Assembly: GCA_038746265.1 (NCBI GenBank) | Contig: JBCDKU010000050.1 | Span: forward strand, 1-19,430 | Direction: 5' to 3' | Length of the DNA stretch: 19,430 bases | Source: JBCBKP01 sp038746265 | Lineage (GTDB): Bacteria; Planctomycetota; Phycisphaerae; Phycisphaerales; UBA1924 | Part shown: positions 15,612 to 19,430 of the stretch, one piece after another | Position numbering within the stretch: the first letter of the stretch is position 1 | Layout: each line of letters opens with the position of its first letter | Notes under the pieces: generated by a model | Told to the model about the DNA's origin: nothing | The model's database searches: none | What the model saw: only the letters and a program-made list of their open reading frames with translations | Made by a program: the position numbers and the translations under genes

Positions 15612-16252
15612 CGAGTCACCTCCGAAGTCGTGGTGTTCGAGACGGTGCCGCTCGCGACCTCGACGCCCATCGCCTCGCCGTCGATCTCGGCCAGGGGGCG
15701 CTTCGCGGTCTCGCGCAGCAGGTCCCGGAGTTTCTTGCGTCCACGATGCAGATGGCTCTTCACCGTGCCCTCGGGCATGTCGAGGTGCCCCGCGATCAGC
15801 GAGATCGGCCAGTCCTGCTGGTGGAACAGCACGAGGATCTCCCGCTGCTCCATGCTCAGCTGCTGCATCGCCTCGTCGATCGCCGAACGCCGAACGGTCT
15901 GGCGTTCCTGCGCCATCACCGGCTCGGCCGGCGGCGCGTCCTTGCCCCGACGCCCCGACACCGTCTCCGTGTCGTACGCGGGCTTCATCTTCTGGGCGTA
16001 GTTCAGATACAGCCGCTTCGCGATCGTGAAAAGCCACGTGCTGAACCGGTACCGGAAGTCGAACCGCTCGATGTGCGTCAGCACCCGGACGAACGCCTCC
16101 TGGCAGATGTCCTCGGCGATATCGGGCTTGCCCGACATCCGCAGCAGGTACGCGTACAGCGATCGCTCGTACGCCTGGATGCACGCCGCCGCCGCGCCGC
16201 GGTCACCCGCGATCGCCCGCTCGATCAGTTGGCGTTCTTCATCCCGCGTCAT
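15608..16252 (-). CDS. ECF (sigma-70 family) RNA polymerase sigma factor
   Basis: The 214-residue protein has the two conserved domains of extracytoplasmic-function sigma factors. Region 2 (about 25-88) includes the DICQEAFVRVL core-binding helix and FSTWLFTIAKRLYLNY for the -10 element. Region 4 (about 125-178) has LSMEQREILVLFHQQDWPI and the helix-turn-helix AGHLDMPEGTVKSHLHRGRK for the -35 element. A linker of about 35 residues and a 35-residue tail of unknown role complete it. It is the first gene of a three-gene unit with a membrane anti-sigma factor and a secreted protein, each joined by a 4-nt GTGA overlap. The tail codons also supply the GGAGG for the anti-sigma start. No clear ECF-type GGAAC/GTC promoter was found upstream, so autoregulation is neither shown nor excluded. 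Confidence 0.95.
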   Translation of the reverse strand: MTRDEERQLIERAIAGDRGAAAACIQAYERSLYAYLLRMSGKPDIAEDICQEAFVRVLTHIERFDFRYRFSTWLFTIAKRLYLNYAQKMKPAYDTETVSGRRGKDAPPAEPVMAQERQTVRRSAIDEAMQQLSMEQREILVLFHQQDWPISLIAGHLDMPEGTVKSHLHRGRKKLRDLLRETAKRPLAEIDGEAMGVEVASGTVSNTTTSEVTR

Positions 16253-16307
16253 GCGATCCCGGTCTCAGAGCGTCAAATCCGAACAAATCCAAACAAACAC
16301 AAAGCGA

Positions 16308-16366
16308 CAACCCGGCGATGCGGCGTCGCACCTCTACTAAGGTACTCCGCCGGCATCGCCGGGTTG
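16308..16366 (-). terminator. Stem-loop with T-rich tail between B12-fold gene and sigma gene
   Basis: CAACCCGGCGATGC (16308-16321) pairs perfectly with GCATCGCCGGGTTG (16353-16366). The stem can be extended by four more pairs past a bulge, with a small ACCT/AGGT hairpin in the loop. Read on the minus strand it comes 44 nt after the stop of the cobalamin-fold gene and is followed by a T-rich stretch (16307 down to about 16270). It looks like a terminator for that gene, or an attenuator in the leader of the sigma gene. Confidence 0.6.
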
Positions 16367-16409
16367 CAGATTCTGAGAAAACCCTCGGATGTTCCCGATC
16401 AGATTCCGA

Positions 16410-17114
16410 TTATGCCGCCGACCGTCCGCGAATCCGGCCCACCGTCCGCTGGTCCTCCGGCGCCCGGTGACCCGCCTCGTGCACGACCATGTCCACGACC
16501 TCGATCGGGTCCTCGGCCCACAGGTCCGCGCCGATCTCCTGCGCGAGCCCCTCCGCACGGTTGAACACGCCCCCGCCGACCACGATCTGGGTCTTCTGGC
16601 ACGCTCCGATCTCCCGCATCAGGTCGATCGTCTGGCGGATATGCGGCAGGTCGCTCGGAGCCGAGCAGAAGATCAACAGCACGTCGGGCTGCGTCTCCTG
16701 CACACGGGCGTGGACCTCGTCGAACGCCATCCCGCCGCCCGCGAAGACCACGAGGTTGCCGGCCGCCTCGATCAGATCGACCGCCATCTGCGCACCGAGC
16801 TCGTCGGCGTCTGTCGGCCCGCAGACGGCGAGGATCCGCCGCGACTCGCCCTGGGGCTCGGGGTTCTCGTCCGCGCCGACGCGGTCGAGCATGACCCGGA
16901 GCAACCGGGTGACGACGTTAAAGGTCAGGGGTGTGAGCTGGTCCTCGCGGTAGAGCCGATCGGACAGCTCGTACACGGGCCAGAACAGGTCGCCGACCAG
17001 ATCGGTCGGGCTGTCGTACTTCTCGCGCTGCTCATCAACAAACTGACGGGCCGCGGGGCGGTCGCCCTCGGTGAGGATCTCGAAAAAACGCTGCAGGGTG
17101 ATGTCGTCGGCCAA
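16410..17114 (-). CDS. Cobalamin-binding-fold protein lacking the base-off histidine
   Basis: The 234-residue product has the two-part layout of B12-binding regulators: a helical N-terminal module (about 5-80, with WPVYELSDRLYREDQLTPLT resembling the cap helices) and a Rossmann-like domain (about 93-215). In the usual DxHxxG cobalamin motif the histidine is replaced: the segment reads TDADELG (101-107) with Asp104 in its place. The later SAPSDL and VVGGGVFN stretches fit the rest of the fold. It may bind cobalamin without a histidine ligand, another ligand, or none. No DNA-binding or enzymatic domain is attached. The start is TTG 17114, supported by GGAG 7 nt upstream and by lack of any other early start. 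A terminator-like hairpin follows the gene. Confidence 0.75.
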   Translation of the reverse strand: MADDITLQRFFEILTEGDRPAARQFVDEQREKYDSPTDLVGDLFWPVYELSDRLYREDQLTPLTFNVVTRLLRVMLDRVGADENPEPQGESRRILAVCGPTDADELGAQMAVDLIEAAGNLVVFAGGGMAFDEVHARVQETQPDVLLIFCSAPSDLPHIRQTIDLMREIGACQKTQIVVGGGVFNRAEGLAQEIGADLWAEDPIEVVDMVVHEAGHRAPEDQRTVGRIRGRSAA

Positions 17115-17404
17115 CGGAGGACTCCGGCTCGACGGATGTCGGCGCCGCTCCCGCAGCGGCCGACCTCCTTCCTTGGAGGAATTCGCCGGACTCCATTCCG
17201 TGGCGGCCCGCGAGCTCGCCGGTTCATCCGGCGATCAACTTCTCCCGCGAGGCGAATCCCCTATCGAACCAACAGCCGTTGTGCGCCAAATCACGCAACA
17301 ATGCTCTGCGTGCGCACAAACACGGCGTTGCCAACGCCCGGAAAGCGCACCAACCACCGTCCCGGGCGCAAACACGCCCATCCAGACAGAACAGCTTCAC
17401 ACCC
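17115..17404. other. 290-bp intergenic region with several dyads
   Basis: This gap between two minus-strand genes has no credible gene. It holds a 7-bp hairpin TCGCCGG/CCGGCGA (17216-17234), a CCTCC/GGAGG hairpin (17164-17179) and a 15-nt dyad GGCGTTGCCAACGCC (17324-17338). The 5' half is slightly less GC-rich than the neighbours. It should contain the promoter of the cobalamin-fold gene and the transcription end of the methyltransferase gene. No -35/-10 pair is clear enough to call. Confidence 0.5.
17324..17338. promoter_or_regulatory. 15-nt dyad, possible operator
   Basis: GGCGTTG-C-CAACGCC is a perfect inverted repeat around one base, in the gap upstream of the TTG-started cobalamin-fold gene and about 67 bp past the stop of the quinone methyltransferase gene. 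A site of this size suits a dimeric repressor. No regulator is encoded nearby, and a chance dyad cannot be ruled out. Confidence 0.3.
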
Positions 17405-18190
17405 TTAGCGGACCGCGCGGTAGCACGCGCAGATACCCATGCTCAATGATCGGACCCGCGGCGTCTCAAAATCAGCGCCCTCGATCATCTCGATCATCCG
17501 ATCGCGTGTCGCGAAGGTCTGCACGGACTTCGGGAGGTAGCGGTACGCCCCCGATTTGTCCCGCGAGATCAGGGTCGCCGTCCGCGGCATGACCCAGCCC
17601 GAGTAGAAGTCGTTGAAGATCCGCACCGGCGCAAGACGGGGCGTGTCGAACTCCAGAACGACCAGCCTCCCCCCCGGACGCAGCACCCGCGCGAACTCGC
17701 CGAACGCGACCTCGGGTTCGCGGACGTTGCGGATGCCGAACGCGATCGAGAGCACGTCTGCCGAGTTGTCGGGCAGGTCGAGGTTCATCGCGTCGCCCTC
17801 GCGGTACTCGACGCGGCCCGTATCGATGCCCTTCTTGGTCTGCTTGACCCGTGCGAGGTCGAGCATCTGGGGGGTGTAGTCGATGCCGATGACCCGCTTT
17901 GCCGGGCTGCGCTTCGCGAAGGCCTCGGTCAGGTCGCCCGTCCCGCAGGCGACGTCAACCACCACGTCCCCGGGTTTCACCCCCGCGACGCGGACGGCAT
18001 ACCGGCGCCAGAGCTGGTCCATCCAGAGGCTGTGGACCCGGTTGTTGAGGTCGTAGCTCCGGGCGATCGCGGCGAACATCGTCCGGACTTTCCGGGCCTT
18101 GTCGCCGTGCGCATGCGGGTCCGAGAGCTCGGTCTGCCGCCAGGCAGGCTCGCCGGCGGTCCTGGTTGTCGCTGCGGGCTGGCTCGCCAT
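17405..18190 (-). CDS. ubiE: Demethylmenaquinone/ubiquinone C-methyltransferase (UbiE/MenG)
   Basis: The 261-residue protein performs the C-methylation of the quinone ring that completes menaquinone (or a step of ubiquinone) synthesis. It shows YDLNNRVHSLWMDQLWRR (46-63) and the SAM-binding motif VVDVACGTGDLTEAF (77-91). Acidic loop GIDYTPQML (102-110), then FGIRNV (151-156), RVLRPGGRLVVLEF (168-181) and YRYLPKS complete the UbiE/MenG signature. A 25-residue polar N-terminal extension precedes the core. ATG 18190 has GAGGGA just upstream. The frame stays open far beyond this start, but that part is antisense to the protease gene. It is divergent from the M48 protease with 57 bp between starts. 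Which quinone is made cannot be told here; the menG name is equally apt. Confidence 0.95.
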   Translation of the reverse strand: MASQPAATTRTAGEPAWRQTELSDPHAHGDKARKVRTMFAAIARSYDLNNRVHSLWMDQLWRRYAVRVAGVKPGDVVVDVACGTGDLTEAFAKRSPAKRVIGIDYTPQMLDLARVKQTKKGIDTGRVEYREGDAMNLDLPDNSADVLSIAFGIRNVREPEVAFGEFARVLRPGGRLVVLEFDTPRLAPVRIFNDFYSGWVMPRTATLISRDKSGAYRYLPKSVQTFATRDRMIEMIEGADFETPRVRSLSMGICACYRAVR

Positions 18191-18247
18191 GGGTCCCTCA
18201 CGGTAGGCTGAAGTGGACCTGCGCTTTCGCTCAAAGGAGACCGCCGG

Positions 18248-19234
18248 ATGCCCCGATCCGCATTGCCCGCCGCCGCCGTCCTGCTGCTCGCCTGTCTGTC
18301 GTTCGGCGGCCTCGGCGGCTGCACCTACAACGAGACCACCGACGAGTGGCAGTTCAACCTGCTCAGCCGCAACCAGGAGATCGACATCGGCAACAGCTAC
18401 GGCCCCGAGCTCACCCAGGGCTACGGCGGCGAGGTCTCCGATGCCGGCATCCGCCAGTACGTCACCAACATCGGCGAGACCATGGCCGCCCTGACCGAGG
18501 GCGAGGACCCGGATCTCCCCTGGACGTTCACCGTCCTCGATTCGAGCGTCATCAACGCCTTTGCGCTCCCGGGCGGCAAGGTCTTCATCAGCCGCGAGCT
18601 CGCGGACAACTTCGTCAACGAGGCCGAGCTCGCGAGCGTGCTGGGGCACGAGATCGGGCACGTCACCGCCCGCCACGCCAACGAGGGTGCGCAGCGGCAG
18701 GCGGGCCTGCAGCTCACCGTCACCGCTGTCGGCGCGGTGCTCACGGGCAGCGAGTCCGTCGGCGCCGCCGCGGATCTGATCGCGAGCGGCGTGGGCCAGG
18801 CCGGGTCGCTCTTCGCGCTCCGCTACGACCGCCGCCAGGAACTCGAGGCCGACATGCTCGGCATCCGCTACATGACCCGCGCGGGCTACAACCCGATCGG
18901 CTCGTACACGGCGATGCAGAAGCTCGGCGAGCTGACCGGCGGCGGCGGCAACACCCCCGAGTTCCTGTCCACGCACCCCGACCCCGCGGGCCGCGTCGAT
19001 CGCATCCGCGAGATCATCGAGGACGAGCACGCCGGCGCGTTCGCCCGCCCCAACGACAACGTCTTCGCCGACCGCTACCAGCGCGAGTTCCTTGCGCCGC
19101 TCCGCCGTTTGCCGCCGCCGAGGGAGCCCCAGCAGTCCGGCGAAGCCGAGACCCAGCTCCGCCGCCGCGCGTTGGCGTTTGCCTCCACATGGTGCGCCCA
19201 CTGCCGTGAGGAAGCCCAGGCAAACGAGCGGTAG
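18248..19234 (+). CDS. M48 family zinc metalloprotease, predicted lipoprotein
   Basis: The 328-residue protein is a secreted peptidase of the M48 (BepA/LoiP-like) type. HEIGH (134-138) supplies two zinc-binding histidines and the catalytic glutamate, and the ELEAD stretch (198-202) supplies the third ligand Glu198. FALPGGKVFISREL (105-118) just before is also characteristic. The N-terminus is a signal peptide ending in a GLGGC lipobox (Cys25), so it should be tethered outside the cytoplasmic membrane, where relatives take part in outer-membrane protein quality control. The ATG has AAGGAG 8 nt upstream. The last 40 or so residues (after about 288) are proline/arginine-rich and then WCAH-containing, unlike the family core. 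They may be a lineage-specific tail or the result of a lost stop. Confidence 0.93.
   Translation: MPRSALPAAAVLLLACLSFGGLGGCTYNETTDEWQFNLLSRNQEIDIGNSYGPELTQGYGGEVSDAGIRQYVTNIGETMAALTEGEDPDLPWTFTVLDSSVINAFALPGGKVFISRELADNFVNEAELASVLGHEIGHVTARHANEGAQRQAGLQLTVTAVGAVLTGSESVGAAADLIASGVGQAGSLFALRYDRRQELEADMLGIRYMTRAGYNPIGSYTAMQKLGELTGGGGNTPEFLSTHPDPAGRVDRIREIIEDEHAGAFARPNDNVFADRYQREFLAPLRRLPPPREPQQSGEAETQLRRRALAFASTWCAHCREEAQANER
19176..19226. repeat. Inverted repeat in the 3' end of the protease gene
   Basis: CGTTTGCCT (19176-19184) and AGGCAAACG (19218-19226) are perfect complements around a 33-nt loop, ending just before the stop codon. It could form an RNA hairpin at the end of the message. It lies within the atypical C-terminal tail of the protein. 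Confidence 0.45.
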
Positions 19235-19280
19235 GCACGCTCGGCGTAGAGAAACACGACTCGAGTCTTCCGACGCAGGG

Positions 19281-19349
19281 TGGGACGGGCTTCCAGCCCG
19301 TCTCGTCGGAAGAACGCACGCCGCTCGGACGGGCAGGATGCCCGTCCCA
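19281..19349. repeat. Pair of REP-like palindromes, copies 2 and 3
   Basis: Two hairpins, GACGGGC/GCCCGTC with loop TTCCA (19284-19302) and GGACGGGC/GCCCGTCC with loop AGGAT (19327-19347), face each other. The outer bases TGGGACGGGC (19281-19290) and GCCCGTCCCA (19340-19349) also pair, so the whole block can fold as one structure. It sits between convergent gene ends and may act as a bidirectional terminator or message-stabilising element. The layout resembles the hairpin at 155-173. Confidence 0.65.
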
Positions 19350-19368
19350 CTGGACCCAAGACCAGCCG

Positions 19369-19430
19369 CTACGCCTCCGGGAAGATCCGAGCCCAGTTGC
19401 CGAACCGGAAACCCTCGATCTCCTCGGCCG
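19369..19430 (-). CDS. C-terminal end of a gene cut by the window edge
   Basis: Reading the minus strand from the edge gives AEEIEGFRFGNWARIFPEA and a TAG stop. It has no internal stop, normal GC-rich codon choice and a sensible position, convergent with the protease gene across a repeat hairpin block. The ending IEGFRFGNWARIF is reminiscent of the last helix of TIM-barrel metal hydrolases such as membrane dipeptidases (M19) or amidohydrolases, but 19 residues are too few for an assignment. Confidence 0.5.
   Translation of the reverse strand, partial: AEEIEGFRFGNWARIFPEA

Noticed and set aside
15612..16184. Open extension of the anti-sigma frame to 507 residues
   Set aside because: It overlaps the sigma factor gene in a different frame and is arginine-rich shadow sequence; the GTG with GGAGG at 15611 explains the true start.
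17071..17592. Plus-strand open frame across the 17115-17404 gap
   Set aside because: Composition is unlike a folded protein, there is no ribosome binding site, and both ends lie antisense to real genes.
18191..19201. Open extension of the quinone methyltransferase frame to 598 residues
   Set aside because: It is antisense to the well-supported M48 protease gene; the methyltransferase has a good start and ribosome binding site at 18190.

Overview
The window is GC-rich (by eye about two thirds G+C), densely coding bacterial chromosome with no tRNA, rRNA, CRISPR array or intact insertion sequence. The best guess for the host is a planctomycete of the Phycisphaerae type. This is inference, based on the GC content, a membrane protein ending in a CPTCG...CAEC zinc ribbon, an ECF sigma/anti-sigma pair followed by a large secreted protein, and short palindromic repeats at both ends of the window that look like dispersed repeats I associate with Planctomycetota and Verrucomicrobiota. 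No database search was possible.

Layout. 1-251: a nearly perfect 90-bp-arm inverted repeat that contains the ribosome binding site and start codon of a patatin-like lipase (249-1511, +). The lipase converges, with overlapping stops, on an alpha-carbonic anhydrase lipoprotein (1504-2274, -). Next come a two-helix membrane protein of unknown role, a nitroreductase, a single-domain asparaginase-like protein and a C45-type Ntn amide hydrolase (2439-5614, all +). A minus-strand block follows: deoC translationally coupled to an MscS channel (5623-7589), ribosomal protein bL21 (7658-7990), and an ArnT/GT39-like membrane glycosyltransferase whose reading frame runs through the whole of rplU. A plus-strand methyltransferase (9659-10342) ends base-to-base against the next minus-strand gene.

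10343-17114 is a minus-strand run. In transcription order it holds a degenerate cobalamin-binding-fold protein, a terminator-like hairpin, an ECF sigma factor, its transmembrane anti-sigma factor, a secreted protein of unknown function (these three joined by GTGA start/stop overlaps), the translational GTPase TypA/BipA, and a zinc-ribbon membrane protein coupled to typA by a TGATG overlap. 17405-18190 (-) is a UbiE/MenG quinone methyltransferase. It is divergent from an M48 metalloprotease lipoprotein (18248-19234, +). The window closes with two repeat hairpins and the last 20 codons of a minus-strand gene.

Most genes are housekeeping or envelope functions. The parts most worth a second look are the sigma/anti-sigma/secreted-protein triad, the cobalamin-binding fold that has lost its histidine, the asparaginase/Ntn-hydrolase pair, the rplU gene buried in another frame, and the inverted repeat at the window edge, which may be either a regulatory structure or an assembly fold-back.
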